Source: Spiroplasma phoeniceum (GTDB taxonomy: Bacteria; Bacillota_I; Bacilli_A; Mycoplasmatales; Mycoplasmataceae). Taken from it: a DNA stretch of 64,000 bases. Shown in pieces: positions 10,424-22,362 of this stretch. The translations under genes and the position numbers were made by a program. Location: assembly GCA_026239495.1 (NCBI GenBank), contig CP110830.1, positions 1,426,001 to 1,490,000 of the forward strand. The letters run 5' to 3'. The notes below the pieces were generated by a model that saw only the letters and a program-made list of their open reading frames with translations, made no database searches and had not been told where the DNA came from. Position 1 is the stretch's first letter. Each line of letters starts with the position of its first letter.

Positions 10424-12799
10424 TTATATTAACACCTCTTCTAATTCAAGTTTTATTTTTTTTAAAGCATCTCGATTTTTATTATCATTTTTTTCGTTTC
10501 TTGCTTTCTCACAATATAAATATAATGTTAATTCTTGATAAAGTTGCATAATTTGTTTATACTTATTTTTATCAAACACATCTTTTAAAACAAATAATTT
10601 TTCATTAATATGTTGTACAAATTGATGTTTTGTTTTTAAAAATGGAGTAATTTTTTCTTCCATTAAATTCATTAAATATAATGCTGCCTTATCAAAAGAA
10701 CATAAATTAAGATATTCCTGAAATTTGCTTTCATAATTAAACATATTTTTAAATTTAATTGCCTTATATTTTATTTCTAATTGTGACAAAGAATAAAGTA
10801 ATTGAATTATTAATTCATTACTATTGTTAATATTATTGCAACGTTCTTTAATAATCTCAACTTTATCTCATATTTCTTGTCAATGTAGTTGTAATCCACT
10901 TGTTTCTTGCTTTTTCATTTCTTTACAATACTTAATATATTTTTCAGCATAACTATATAAATTAATTAATAAAGTACTATTTTTTTTTAAAGTTGTAGTT
11001 GTTATTGAATCAAATAATTCACGATGTAAATCATTATTATTGATTGCAAAAAGAAATTTATCCAAAATTGCAAAAAGATTTTGATTTCAAATTTTTTCAA
11101 TAATCAATGAATCTGCAATATTAGTTAATGCTAATAATTGGTTTAAAAAAACATCGTTTTTGTCATAAAGTTCTTGTAACATATTTAAAACTTCTTTATT
11201 TGATAATAAATTATTATTAGTTAACACTTGATAAGCTTTAATAATATTTTTTTGCAATTTTGCTTGTTCTTTCGTGAGGGCAATTAAAGTTTTATGCATT
11301 TTATTAAAATAATTTGGTTTTAAATTTAAATTACTTAAAATTTGTTCAGATTGATATAAAACATTAATTTTATTATTAAAATCATTTATGGTCATACTTT
11401 TCAATATATTATCAAAAGTTTCTTCATTATTATTTAAAATATCAATTAAATAACAGTAAATAAAAACATTTTCAATTTGATTAGTATTAATTATTTCATA
11501 AATATTTGCCTGTTGACGATTTATTAAATTTTTTAATTCCTCTAAAATTTTATTAAATAACATCTGACTATACTTCGGAAGAAATTTTTGTGCTGTTATA
11601 ATATTACGTTTTAGCATAATAAGTTCTGTTGGTTGTAATATGTAAAGTTCAGTCTCATTTTTATCATCGATGAATAAAGTTAAAAAATTATCATTAATTA
11701 TTAAAATCGCACTAGTTAAATAAAAAATTGGAATTGAACCAGTTAAATCATGCATTGTAGTTGTCTGCTCAGAATTAACAAAAATAATACAACTAATATT
11801 ATTATCATAATAATATTTATTATCTAAGACTGCTTTTGGTTTAACACTTGCTGCATTAATAATTATAATTCTCGGATTTATTAATGTAGAAGTAATATAA
11901 CGCGGATCTTGCTGATAGTCACTTTCTAATATATTTTTTGCTACTTTTTGAAGATTTAAATTAAAATTATCCCTTAAATTTTTAGCCATTTCGGTTAAAA
12001 AATAATCAACAATTTTTGTTTTTAAATTAACATTATATTCAATAATTTGTTGTGATTGGTGGTCATTAATAATTTGAATTTTAATATCTTTAAAAGTGGT
12101 TAGGGACAATATAACTTCTTTTTCTTCATAAGCGTCAATCAATAAATTGTTAATTTGATTATTATTATGGTAGATTTCTTGCGTATTATTAGTGCGAATT
12201 GAAGTAAATGTCGTATCAGCATTAAAAATATTATTTTTATTAATATTTAACTTGTACTTTTCTAACAAATGAAATAAATCTTCACCATTAATAATTGGTT
12301 CTTGTTCCGGAACAATAATTAAATCATTGCTATTTTTTTCTAATAAAGATAATTGTTCATTATTTATATATTTTTCGCCCGAAAAAATATTAAAATAAAA
12401 ATTAATAACTGCTTCACGATTACTATTTTTACTTAATAAATAGCCCCGTTCTAATTCCGTTAACGCTTCTTTTGAAATGTAAAAAATTCCAATTGGTCGA
12501 TCAATTCAATCCTGTCCAGCAGAACTATTTGCTAAATAATTTAATGATGTTCGCTTATTAATTTCAATAATATTTTCTTTTTCAATTAAGTCCTTTAGAC
12601 ATTCTAGATAAATTTTAAAATTAAAAATTTGTAATTCATTCTGTAAAATATCAGCTAATGATTTTTCTTTATTGGGGTAATTAGTAATAGCGTTTAAAAT
12701 TACATACTGAAAAAAAGCTATTTTTTTTGGTGTTTGATAGCTAACTATTGTTTTTAATTTTTTCCAATTTTTATAAACTTTTACCATTCCTAATTTCAT
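10424..12799 (-). CDS. 791-aa protein of unknown function in the helicase operon
   Basis: One continuous 791-aa frame crossing TGA-Trp codons at about 12505, 11086, 10878 and 10862. The N-terminal ~110 residues look like one or two winged-helix segments (KKIAFFQYVILNAITNYP, then YLECLKDLIEKENIIEI). The middle has alternating beta and charged segments; the C-terminal third is helical. No P-loop, no metal-binding cluster and no membrane segment is apparent. The chosen start (MKLGMVKVYKNW) has GAGG 8 nt upstream; an alternative in-frame start at 12844 would overlap the helicase by 25 bp. It follows the helicase by 20 bp and is coupled to the 365-aa gene. Unrecognised family. Confidence 0.75.
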
Positions 12800-12819
12800 G
12801 TTTTTACCTCGAATTCTTA

Positions 12820-15800
12820 TTATAATAAATCTTTTGCACTTCAAACAAGACCATAACTATCAATAATTCGTAAAATTTCATAATATGCTTTAATTGTTTT
12901 TGTAATATTTGGATTAGCAATTGTTGGAATTTCAACATCAATATTAGTAAAAAAACTAACTGCTCCAATAATAATTAACATATTTTTTGCCCTTGAAAAT
13001 GCAACATTTAACCGTTCGTATTTCTTAATAAATTCTTTATTAGCATTTAATTGCTTACGAGGATTGCGAACTGTATTAACAATAACAATTTCGGTTTCTC
13101 GTCCTTGATAATCATCAACTGTTGAAACTTCTACTTTAATATTTTTAAATTTTAAACTTTTAATAACTCTTCGTATTTTTTTAACATGTAGACTATAAAA
13201 ACTAATAACTGCAACTTTAGGTTGTTTTTTTAATTTAACTGTTAAATTATTATATCCTGCTTCAATTAATTCTAATGTTTTTATCGTTAAATCAACTTCT
13301 AAACAATTAAAAAGACTCGTACTGCCACTTTCACCTTGTTCATAAACAAAATTAATATTAGTTTTATCTTTTGATGAATCAATTCAATAAATTGCTTTAT
13401 TACTATCAAAAATTTTTATACCATCTTTATTTTCAACAGTAATATAATGTTGTTTTTCATTATTTTGATTAGTTTTATCACCTAACTGCAACTGATTTTC
13501 ATAAAAAACATTTACAATTCGCATAATATCTTCATGACTACGATATTGATTAATTAGAATTTCTTTTACTGAATCATCACATTTTGAGATAATTTTTTTA
13601 AATAATGAATTAGTTACTAATTCTAAAAAATCATTATAACTATAATTTTGGTCATAAATTTCATTAATTAACGCAACATCTTCTTCTTGATATGGCATAA
13701 GTGGTGGTAATTGCCGATAATCACCAACTAAAATAACAGTTTTACCATATACTAATGGCATAAAAATTTCCATTGGTGTTAACTTACTTACTTCATCAAT
13801 AATAACAACATCAAAAGCAAATTTTTTAATATCAATATCAGAAATATTATAATCTCGTAAAACTTTATTTTTACTTTGTGCATATGATTGGTTTGAAGTC
13901 GCAGTCATTGCAACAACATTGACACTTTCTTGTAAAAATTGATTAGCATAATTAATTGTATCTCGTTCCATAGCCGGTGTGAAATGATTAGTTTTAATAT
14001 TCTCTTGTGTTAAAAAATCTGATATCTGATAATTTTTATTTAAAAATGTAATCATATTATTTACAAAATTAAACTTTGTTGCTTTTTCTTGGAGAACAAA
14101 ATTAAGGTCCTGTTCAATTTTATTAATTTCTTTATTAATTTCATTAATTGTTCTGCTAATATCTTTTACTACTAAATTTAAATTAAAAATTGTATTAATA
14201 CTGTTAACAATGTTTTCAACTTCAACTTTTAGAGCATTAATTTTATGATTTAATGTTCCAATTTCAATTTCTAAATAAGAAATTTCTTGGTCATATTTAT
14301 CTTCATTAATTTCACTAATTTTGTTTTGATTAATAACACTTTGTTCTTCATATTGCTGTAATAATTGTTCAAGGTCATTTTTAAATGCTTCTTTCTGCTT
14401 TTGAAACACAATATTTTCTTGTTTTAATGTAACTTGATTCTTTAATTCTAAAATTTCATTTTGAACAGCAGTTAATTGCTCCATTCAATCATCATCACGT
14501 AAGTCTTGACTAACTTGTTTTAATGTTGCTAATTCTATCTCCTTATCCTTTAACAACCTATTATCAGTAGTAATTGTTAATAGCTTTTTGTATGTTTCTG
14601 TTACTGAATATGAATTATCAATTTGAAATCAAAATTTTTTTTGCAACAACTCCCCAAAATGTTTGTTAAATAATCGGACAAGATCCGGAGTTGAAGTAAC
14701 TATTCCAGCTCAATTAATATTAACTAAGAAATCTAATAGATTACGAATATTATTAATATCAATTGTTAATTTTCGATTATCTTCTAAATATTGCAATTTT
14801 TGATTAATGATTGTTTCTCGCTCAGTAAGTAATGTATTTAACTTTTGGGTATAATCATTGTAATCATTAATTTCTTTTTCTAACATTTTAGCATTTGCTT
14901 TTAATTTTTGTAGTTCATATTTTTGATTTTCATAATCACTTCCAATTCCATTTCATTTTGTTAAATATTGTCGTGATAAATGAGCATAAATAAAACAATA
15001 ATTATTAAAAATTAATTTATCTGGATTAAAATCATTAAAACGATTTTTTTTACGAAATTCATCACTTGTTAAGCGTAAAGGAATCAATAAAGGTGTTTTA
15101 AATAATCTTGTTAAAACATTGTCAATTGCAGTATGATTTTGTGAAGAAATTAAAACTTTTTTTCCTAATTTAGCATATTGATAAACTAATTCAGCAATAA
15201 ATTCAGTTTTCCCTGTCCCTGGTGGACCTTGCAGTAAAAAAATATCTTGTGAGTTTAAGGCTTTTGTTATTGCTTTATGTTGATTTCCATTTAAATTATT
15301 TGAAGCAAAAATTAATTGTTCTTCCATAATTAAGTTAGATTGTGTCTTTAATTTAATATCTTCAATATTAAAGATATAATTAATTAAATAAGGATTTGCA
15401 ACATCATTTTTGCTAATTTTATCTAAAATAACATTACTACGTCGAAGTAAAGTTGAGTCTCCTTTTCCAATATAAGTTAAATAACCATAAGAAGGTATCA
15501 TTTTATTTGATTCATTAAATGATATTTCATCCTCATTTTTTATTTCATAAAAGCAATTAACAATTTGATATTGTTCTAATTGATTAATAGTTACTTTAAT
15601 TGTTTCATGGTCAATATCACTTTCTTGCATAATATTATTTTCAAGCATATATATTTTGATTAATTCTTTTTTAAAATCATAGATATCTTTTTGTTGCATT
15701 TTTGTTTCAGAAATATTAATACCTAAATCATAAATATCTGCTCCATCTTGAACATAACTTTCACTAAAATTAAAAGAAAATAGTGTTAATGGAACATCTT

Positions 15801-16692
15801 TTTGATATGTACGATTAATTTGTAAATTAGCAAGACTTAAATTTTTTAATTTCTTTAATATTGAATATTTATCTAAATTATCCAACAATAGCTCTAATTC
15901 TACAATAATTATTTCCTGAAATAAATGACTAATTGTTAAATTTTTATTAGTAAAAGTTTTTTTATCAACATATCAAAAATTATGGGATAAAAATCTTACA
16001 TCATGAAATTTTTCACCGATTGGAGCTGTTTTTGGAATTTTAATATATTCTGTTAATTTCCGGTTTAAATATAAACAATAATTATTACGCTTATATTCTA
16101 AGTTTTGTTCTTGAAATCGTAAATATTGTAACCATCGTTCTTTTTCTTCGGCAAAAGATGAAGTCAAAAATTTCATATTTGCCATAACATTTGAATCAAA
16201 AATAGTTCGTAATTTTGCTTCATCAATCCGAAAATTATCAGCAATTTCAAGCACTACTCCAGTAGCTAACGTTTCAAATTCTTGTTTTCTCTTTTCCATT
16301 GCTGTTAAAAAAATATTTTTAACATTAACAATGCCAATTTCCGGATCAATATCTCCTAAGATTGTTAATGATAAGTTTGAGTCGAACATTTGATCTAGCA
16401 AAGTAATTGATTTAAAACGAATTAAAATATCATAAAGCTTCTTTTCTGATCCTTTTTTATCTTTTTTAATTTTTGCCTGATCATTAATTAAACAAACAAA
16501 AAAATCAGCAATACAAATATTATGCTTTAAAAAAGTATCCAGGCCTTGAACTGTTGTAATATTTTTTAACCGAAGGTTTTTAACATCATCATCAGTAAAT
16601 TTACTTTTTTTATTTGTTAAAAAATACAAATTTAACAATAAATTCTTATTATTATATTTATCGCCCTGAATTGTAAATTCTGTCAATGTCAT
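12820..16692 (-). CDS. Giant SF1 helicase, UPF1/DNA2-like
   Basis: A single 1290-aa frame; it looks like several pieces only if TGA is taken as stop. Motif I LLQGPPGTGKTEF lies near residue 488, motif II VVIIDEVSKL near 965, motif III GDYRQLPP near 990, motif IV NQYRSHEDI, motif V STVDDYQGRETEIVIVNTVR near 1190 and motif VI NVAFSRAKN near 1230: superfamily 1, UPF1-like. About 470 residues separate motifs I and II, most of it long coiled coil (roughly 580-880), an unusual insertion. The first ~300 residues are unrecognised. First gene of the operon, with its own promoter and an AGAGGGTG site. Expected role is ATP-driven unwinding or translocation on DNA or RNA. Confidence 0.88.
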
Positions 16693-16718
16693 TTGTTCAC
16701 CCTCTTATCTACATAATA

Positions 16719-16746
16719 ATTATACTAAACTTATATTAGATAACAA
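16719..16746 (-). promoter_or_regulatory. Promoter of the helicase operon
   Basis: On the minus strand TTGTTA (16746-16741), a 16-bp spacer and TATAAT (16724-16719), placed 27 bp upstream of the helicase ATG. It lies just after the rpsI terminator, so the helicase operon appears to be transcribed separately from rplM-rpsI. Confidence 0.7.
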
Positions 16747-16749
16747 ATT

Positions 16750-16785
16750 AAAAAAGTACATTGTAAAGCAAAATGTACTTTTTTT
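16750..16785 (-). terminator. Intrinsic terminator after rpsI
   Basis: Stem AAGTACATT / AATGTACTT with an 8-10 nt loop and flanking A and T runs, right after the rpsI stop codon on the minus strand. Confidence 0.8.
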
Positions 16786-16790
16786 GAAAT

Positions 16791-17192
16791 CTATCTTTTT
16801 GAATATTGCGGTGCTCTTCTAGCCCCATGTAAACCATATTTTTTTCGTTCTTTAATACGAGCATCACGAGTTAGCATGCCAGCATGTCTCAATAAAGTTT
16901 TATAATCTTGTGACGCTTCAACTAGGGCTCTTGCAATTCCTAATCTTGTTGCGCCAGCTTGTCCGGTAAAACCACCACCAGATACTTTAACACGAATATC
17001 AAATTCTGATTTTGAACCAGTAATCTCTAAAGGTTGTTCCAAATCTTGCACTAATGTTGCATATGGGAAAAACTCTAATGCTGTTTTTCCATTCACAACA
17101 ACATTCCCTTTACCAGGAGTCAATACAACTTGGGCAACAGAAGATTTCCTTCTTCCTGTACCACGATATATAACTTCTTGTTTTTTTGCCAT
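16791..17192 (-). CDS. rpsI: 30S ribosomal protein S9
   Basis: 133-aa S9 of the small subunit. Typical [12 protein letters not shown] at the N-terminus and the conserved C-terminal tail [10 protein letters not shown], which reaches toward the P-site tRNA. ATG has an AAGGAG site. It follows rplM by 11 bp, the universal L13-S9 pair, and is followed by a terminator. Confidence 0.98.
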   Translation of the reverse strand: MAKKQEVIYRGTGRRKSSVAQVVLTPGKGNVVVNGKTALEFFPYATLVQDLEQPLEITGSKSEFDIRVKVSGGGFTGQAGATRLGIARALVEASQDYKTLLRHAGMLTRDARIKERKKYGLHGARRAPQYSKR

Positions 17193-17203
17193 ATTTTCTC
17201 CTT

Positions 17204-17644
17204 TTATTTATTAGTTAATTCTAATTTAATTGGTTGTTGTGCTTCATGTGGATGTTCATTACCAGAATAAACAAATAAATTAGGGAATAATTTACTTCCT
17301 AATTTATTTTTTGGTAACATTCCTTTAATTGCGTGTTCAACAGGATAAATTCGTTTTTTTACTAACATGTCCTTTGCTGTTGTTTTTTTTAATCCCCCGG
17401 GATGTTGTGAGTGATGATAATACATTTTACCTTTTAATTTATTTCCTGATAAATTAATTTTATCAGCATTAAGAATAATAACATTATCACCACAATCAAC
17501 ATGTGGGGTATAAGATGGTTTATTTTTTCCTCTTAAGATCATTGCAACTTTACTTGCTAAACGTCCTAAAACTAGACCTTGAGCATCAATCACATATCAT
17601 TTTTTTTCAACTTTAGTTAAATTTAAGATAGTTGTTTGTCTCAT
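17204..17644 (-). CDS. rplM: 50S ribosomal protein L13
   Basis: 146-aa L13, an early assembly protein of the large subunit. The N-terminus is [16 protein letters not shown], with a TGA-Trp at 17589 that would hide the true start under the standard code; the core [15 protein letters not shown] and PHVDCGD are diagnostic. A GAGGAGG site precedes ATG 17644. The ~110 bp upstream (17645-17755) hold the promoter region and a leader containing ATTAGACCCTGGTACG, which could be an L13-type autoregulatory leader, though I cannot fold it with certainty. Confidence 0.97.
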
Positions 17645-17755
17645 TTAACTGCCTCCTCACATCATTACGTACCAGGGTCTAATGTATAAAGCACTAATAT
17701 TATAACTAAAAATAATAGGATAATCAATATTTTAAATTGTTATTTTTAAATTTAA

Positions 17756-18997
17756 TTACTCTTGTAATTTTCAAGTTGAGTAAATTGGAAAATCACTTAA
17801 TAAGTTTTTTACTTCTTCTTGATATTTAACAATATTTTTTTTATTTGGTTCTTTTAAAACATTATAAATTATTTCTCCAATTTGTTTAAATTCTTTGCTC
17901 CCAAAACCACGCGTTGTCATAGCTGCCGTTCCTAACCGAATGCCACTAGTAACCATCGATGATTCTTTATCAAATGGAATCATATTTTTGTTGCAAATAA
18001 TACCAATTTTTTGTATAATTTCTTCCGCCATTTGTCCCGAAATTCCTAAACTACTTTTAACATCAACCATTAATAAGTGGTTATCTGTTCCATCGGCTAC
18101 TAAACGCAGATTGTTTGCTTTTAATGTTTCTGCTAGGACTTTTGCATTATTAATAATTTCTGCTTGATATGTTTTAAAATCTGGTTGCAATGCCTCTAAA
18201 AAACATTGTGCCTTTGCGGCAATAATATGTTCTAATGGTCCGCCTTGATTACCTGGGAAAACAGCGCTATTAATTTTTTTTGCTCATTTTTGCTTTGATA
18301 AAATTAAACCTCCACGAGGCCCACGCAATGTTTTATGTGTTGTCGAAGTAACAACATCGGCATATGGAATTGGGGATTGATGTAAATCAGCGGCAATTAA
18401 TCCAGCAATATGAGCCATATCTACCATTAATAAGGCTCCAACTTTATCAGCAATTGCACGGAACTTTTTAAAATCAATCTCACGTGAATAGGCACTGGCT
18501 CCAGCAACAATTAATTTTGGTTTTACTTCAATTGCAATTTTTTCAATTGCATCATAATCTAATCTTTCTGTTGTACGGTCAACTTGATAACTACGAAAAT
18601 CATATAATCGACCAGAAAAATTAACATTATGACCATGGGTTAAGTGGCCGCCTGATGCTAAATCCATTGCTAAAATAGTATCGCGTGGTTGTAGCAAAGC
18701 ATAATAAGCAGCAGCATTTGCTTGACTACCTGAATGTGGTTGAACATTAGCATGTTCAGCTTGAAATAACTCCTTAACCTTATCAATTGCTAATTGTTCA
18801 ACTTGATCAACATATTCACATCCTCCATAATATCGGTGAAACGGATATCCTTCAGCATACTTATTAGTTAAAATTGAGCCTGTAATAGCTAAAATTGCCT
18901 CACTAACATAATTTTCTGACGCAATCAATTCAACATGATTTTGTTGACGTTTTAATTCCAAATCAATCAATTTTTTAATTTGTGAATTCACTTTCAT
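17756..18997 (-). CDS. glyA: Serine hydroxymethyltransferase
   Basis: PLP enzyme that makes glycine and 5,10-methylene-THF from serine, the main source of one-carbon units. 413 aa, normal length, through TGA-Trp codons near 18281 and 17771. Diagnostic [14 protein letters not shown] near the N-terminus, [17 protein letters not shown], and the PLP lysine in [15 protein letters not shown] chose ATG 18997 because GGAG lies 9 nt upstream; the ATG at 19012 lacks a site. Confidence 0.95.
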
Positions 18998-19047
18998 TAT
19001 TTTCATCTCCATTCTATAACTTCTAATATCATTATATAGAGATAAAT

Positions 19048-19076
19048 AAAAATAACTTTAATAAAAGTTATTTTTT
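19048..19076 (-). terminator. Intrinsic terminator after the FolT-like gene
   Basis: Stem AAATAACTTT / AAAGTTATTT with a 4-nt loop and a T run on the minus strand, between the FolT-like gene and glyA, which therefore are separate transcripts or only partly coupled. Confidence 0.7.
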
Positions 19077-19083
19077 CAAGATT

Positions 19084-20040
19084 TTAATATTGTAAATTTG
19101 CATTAGTATCTTTATGAATTAACGGGGAAACAGCCCGATATGTAATATGAATAATCGCCGAATTAAATAATACTTTAATTGGCGCCATTGCTAATCGCGT
19201 AATCATAGTTACCCCATAGCCGTCTGTTCCGCCATTTTTATTCTGTGACACAGTTAAAAAGGCGATATCCCCCCATGCGGATATCAAGGTGGTGACTCAA
19301 TATTCATTAACAACAGCAAGCATAATAATAGCAACTAAATCTCAATAACGTTTTTTTGTTTTATCAAAATGACGATAAACAAACATAATAATTCATATAA
19401 TAATAATAGTTCCTCCTGTGCCAAAATTAATAATATAACTTAAAACAATTTTGCTAACTTCCAATCCAGCAAATAATGTAATGGTTTCAAATGGTGAATA
19501 TCATGTCATTACTCCAGCAAAAGTTCCAAAAATTAAAATAAAAATATTTGTTAACATAAATAAAACTCATTTATGCTTACCAACGGCACGATTAATTGAA
19601 GATACACAACCTGATAAAAATCCATATGAAGCAATTACAATAATATAAGCAACATGGAGATAAGAAGGAACAAATAACATAACAATTAAATCAGTAACAA
19701 TCCCCGATAAAAGTCCAACAATTGGTCCAAAAATAAATCCACTAATTTTAACCATTAAACCTTCAAAAGCAATCCTCACAGGAGGAAAAACTGTAATTGG
19801 TACTGTTATTGAAATAATAATAGTAACTGTTGCAGAAACTGCCGACAACATTGTAATATACGCAATATTTTTCGTTGTAAAACGAATACCATGATAACGT
19901 TTAGGATTAATTAAATAATATAAACCATTATAAATACAATAAATAATAAAAAGAGCACCAATAACACCACTAGCAATATATGCCATTTTATTACTATATA
20001 ATATTTTTGATATATCACTAAATGATGTTAGTAGACCCAT
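19084..20040 (-). CDS. ECF transporter S component, folate (FolT) type
   Basis: Substrate-binding membrane subunit of an energy-coupling-factor vitamin transporter. 318 aa through several TGA-Trp codons, longer than typical ~180-aa S components because of extra segments at both ends, as in mollicutes. The core FPPVRIAFEG followed by SGFIFGPIVGLLSGIVTDLI is characteristic of the FolT family. About seven to eight hydrophobic segments. Next to glyA, which supports folate as substrate. The energizing module (EcfA1/A2/T) is not in the window. Start ATG 20040 has only a weak GGGGA site. Confidence 0.8.
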
Positions 20041-20113
20041 AATATCCCCACAATCTATATTAATAAAGTAAATCCTCTTGTCCTGTCAATATTTCAGATA
20101 TATCAATTATACA

Positions 20114-20776
20114 TTACATTTTTCAATCAATTATTTTTTTTTTATTTTTTAAAAGTAAATCGTTAATTTTTACAAAAAATTGTTGATCCTTAAATAAACT
20201 GTAACTAAAAGGTGATGGGTGTGCTCCCTTAATAATATTACTTTTATTCAAAATATATTCACCATATTGTTTTGCATAATTTCCTCATAAAACATATACA
20301 ATATCATTACGAATCTCATTTAAATAAATAATCAAATTTTGACTAAAATTAGTTCAACCAATATTCTTATTACTTAAAGGAGTTTTGGCAACAACACTTC
20401 CAATTGTATTATATAGAAAAACACCTTTTTTAGCTCAATGGTCTAAATTGCCACTAGCATAATGATCAACACCTAAGTCTTTTTTTAATTCATGAAAAAT
20501 ATTGACTAAACTTGGCGGAGTTTTAATACCATCATTAACACTAAAAGCTAAACCATTTGCTTGGCCTGGACCATGATATGGATCTTGTCCAATAATAACA
20601 ACTTTAATATCATTAGGCTCAATTATTGTAAACAAACGAAAAATATCTGTTTTTGCAGGGTAACAAAGTTTGTTTTGATATTCACTATCAATATTCTTTA
20701 ACAATTGTTTAAAATACGGTTTTTTAATCTCACTATCAAAGAACTCTCCTCAACCAACTGCGTATTTTATTAACAT
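20114..20776 (-). CDS. ung: Uracil-DNA glycosylase
   Basis: Removes uracil from DNA as the first step of base excision repair. 220 aa, normal length, with TGA-Trp codons including WGEFF near the start. Motifs are GQDPYHGPGQANGLAFS, with the catalytic Asp, and HPSPFS near the C-terminus. Start chosen at ATG 20776, where AGGAG is 8 nt upstream; ATG 20782 is too close to the site. Stands alone between the FolT-like gene and the IS cluster. Confidence 0.95.
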
Positions 20777-20904
20777 TCCCATTTCTCCTATTGCCTATTA
20801 TTATAGTAAAATATTAATTTCCGTCTTTTGTAAAATAATTATATCAAAAAAAATGGGGGGGTATAATATAATGAAGATAAAATAAAAATAAAAAGAAGGT
20901 GAAA

Positions 20905-21027
20905 AGACTGTGCCCCAAAAAGTAAGTAAAATTAAAAAAGAAATTTATTAAAATTTTAGAGGAGGTGCATTTTTATATGGCAAAAAGGCCAAAAATTTAA
21001 AACATATACTGCAGAATTTAGAAAAAA
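20905..21027 (+). mobile_element. IS3-family 5' fragment, part 1 (plus)
   Basis: IS3 terminus AGACTGTGCCCC, the AGAGGAGGTG site and start of orfA with too short a poly-A. Broken at about 21027 by an IS5-like insertion and continued at 22105. Confidence 0.75.
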
Positions 21028-22104
21028 TACAGCAGAATTCTTGCATAACCCATTAAAATAATTTCAAATATTTGTAAAAAGGGGTTAATATAAAATTATA
21101 ATTTTAATTAATTATGTCTTTTATTTAAAAATTTAATATTTTGCCACAACGAAAAATTATTTTATTATTCAAATTCGTTAATTTTAAATAAATCTTTTAT
21201 GATAACTATAATAATTGTAAATTATAAATTGAAGCAATTAAATTAAATCTTAAACTAAATCGTTTTCTTTGATTACGATATTTTTCTGTAATAATTTTAA
21301 ATTTTTTAAGAATAGCAAAAATATTTTCAATAATAATTCTCATTTTTGAAACTATTCTATTACGTTGTTTTTGTACTTTATTTAAAGGGTTTTTCTTTGT
21401 TTTTTTGTAGGTATTAGAACATTATTGTGAATTTTTTGAATTCCTTGATAACCACTATCAACTATTAATTTGGTATTTTTTAAAATTGATATTTTTGATT
21501 CTTTAAATAAAGCATAATCGTGTTTTTTACCAAGTGAAAAACTTGTTGCAATAATTTTTTTGGTTTCTTGTTCCATAACTACTTGCGTTTTAATAGTGTG
21601 TTTTTTCTTTTTACCAGAATAAGATTGTTTTTGTCTTTTTTTGGGCGTTGGATTGGGGTTTCGGTAGCATCAATAATAATAGTTTTATCATTAAAATAAT
21701 CATTTATTAGTGCTTTTTTACCAGCAACTTGCTGAAAATCATGGTGTTTAATTAAAATATCTTCAATTCACTTGATATTGCGATAACAATTAGCTTCACT
21801 AATTCCGAAATTTTTTCCAAGATGAAAATAAGTTCGATATTCTCGTCAATACGATAAAGTCATCAATAATCGATTTTCTAGTGATAATTTATTAGCTTTG
21901 CCACCTTTTTTAAATTTTTCTATTTCAGCTACTTGTAAAATATCTAACATTTTATTAAAAATATCTTGTTTTATTCCTGTTAATCTTAATCATTCTTTAT
22001 CATTAATATTTTTAAATTCATCAAATTTCATAATTTAATATCCTCATAAATTATATTTTATAATAATATTTTAATAATAAAACCAGGTATCGCAAGAAGT
22101 CTAG
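21028..22104 (-). mobile_element. IS5/ISL2-like element, copy A (sub-lineage 1)
   Basis: About 1.07 kb; right terminus GCAAGAAGTCT intact, left terminus mutated (AGAATTCTTGC instead of AGACTTCTTGC). It splits the surrounding IS3 sequence between AATACAG and TAAAAC. Carries a broken transposase (21206-22031). Confidence 0.8.
21206..22031 (-). pseudogene. IS5-like transposase, copy A, broken
   Basis: The family protein has an N-terminal domain (MKFDEFKNIN...) and a C-terminal DDE domain (IDATET; LIVDSGYQGIQKIHNN), read through a -1 shift at an A7 run. In this copy A7 is kept, but the later poly-A after LIPTKK has lost one base, so the frame ends QRKTL and the last ~60 residues are out of frame. 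Not expected to be active. Confidence 0.8.
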
Positions 22105-22362
22105 TAAAACAAATTGAAAAAAGATCGCTTACTTATATTTCAAAAAAATATAAAGTAAATATAAAAACACTTAATTCATGACAAATAAATTTTAAAAAAG
22201 GAATTTTAAATATACCAAAAGGCCCAAAATAACAATTTGGGAAAAAATATTTAAAATATTACAAAGTTAGGTATGAATTATTAAAAAAGTTCCATGACTT
22301 TTACAATTAAATAAACAAAAAATAGTATCTTTTATAAAAGAAAATCGTGCTAAATATTCATT
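22105..22362 (+). mobile_element. IS3-family 5' fragment, part 2 (plus)
   Basis: Continuation of the fragment at 20905: rest of orfA (KKYKVNIKTLNSWQINFKKG) and the start of orfB (KIVSFIKENRAKYS), with stops. Ends at IS5-like copy B. The 3' half of this IS3 is missing here. Confidence 0.75.

Noticed and set aside
17645-17755. L13-type leader RNA upstream of rplM
   Set aside because: The position fits but I could not establish a convincing conserved fold by eye; mentioned in the rplM entry only.
20840-20870. G7 TATAATATAATG as a promoter and start
   Set aside because: Leads only into the IS3 fragment; no gene follows.
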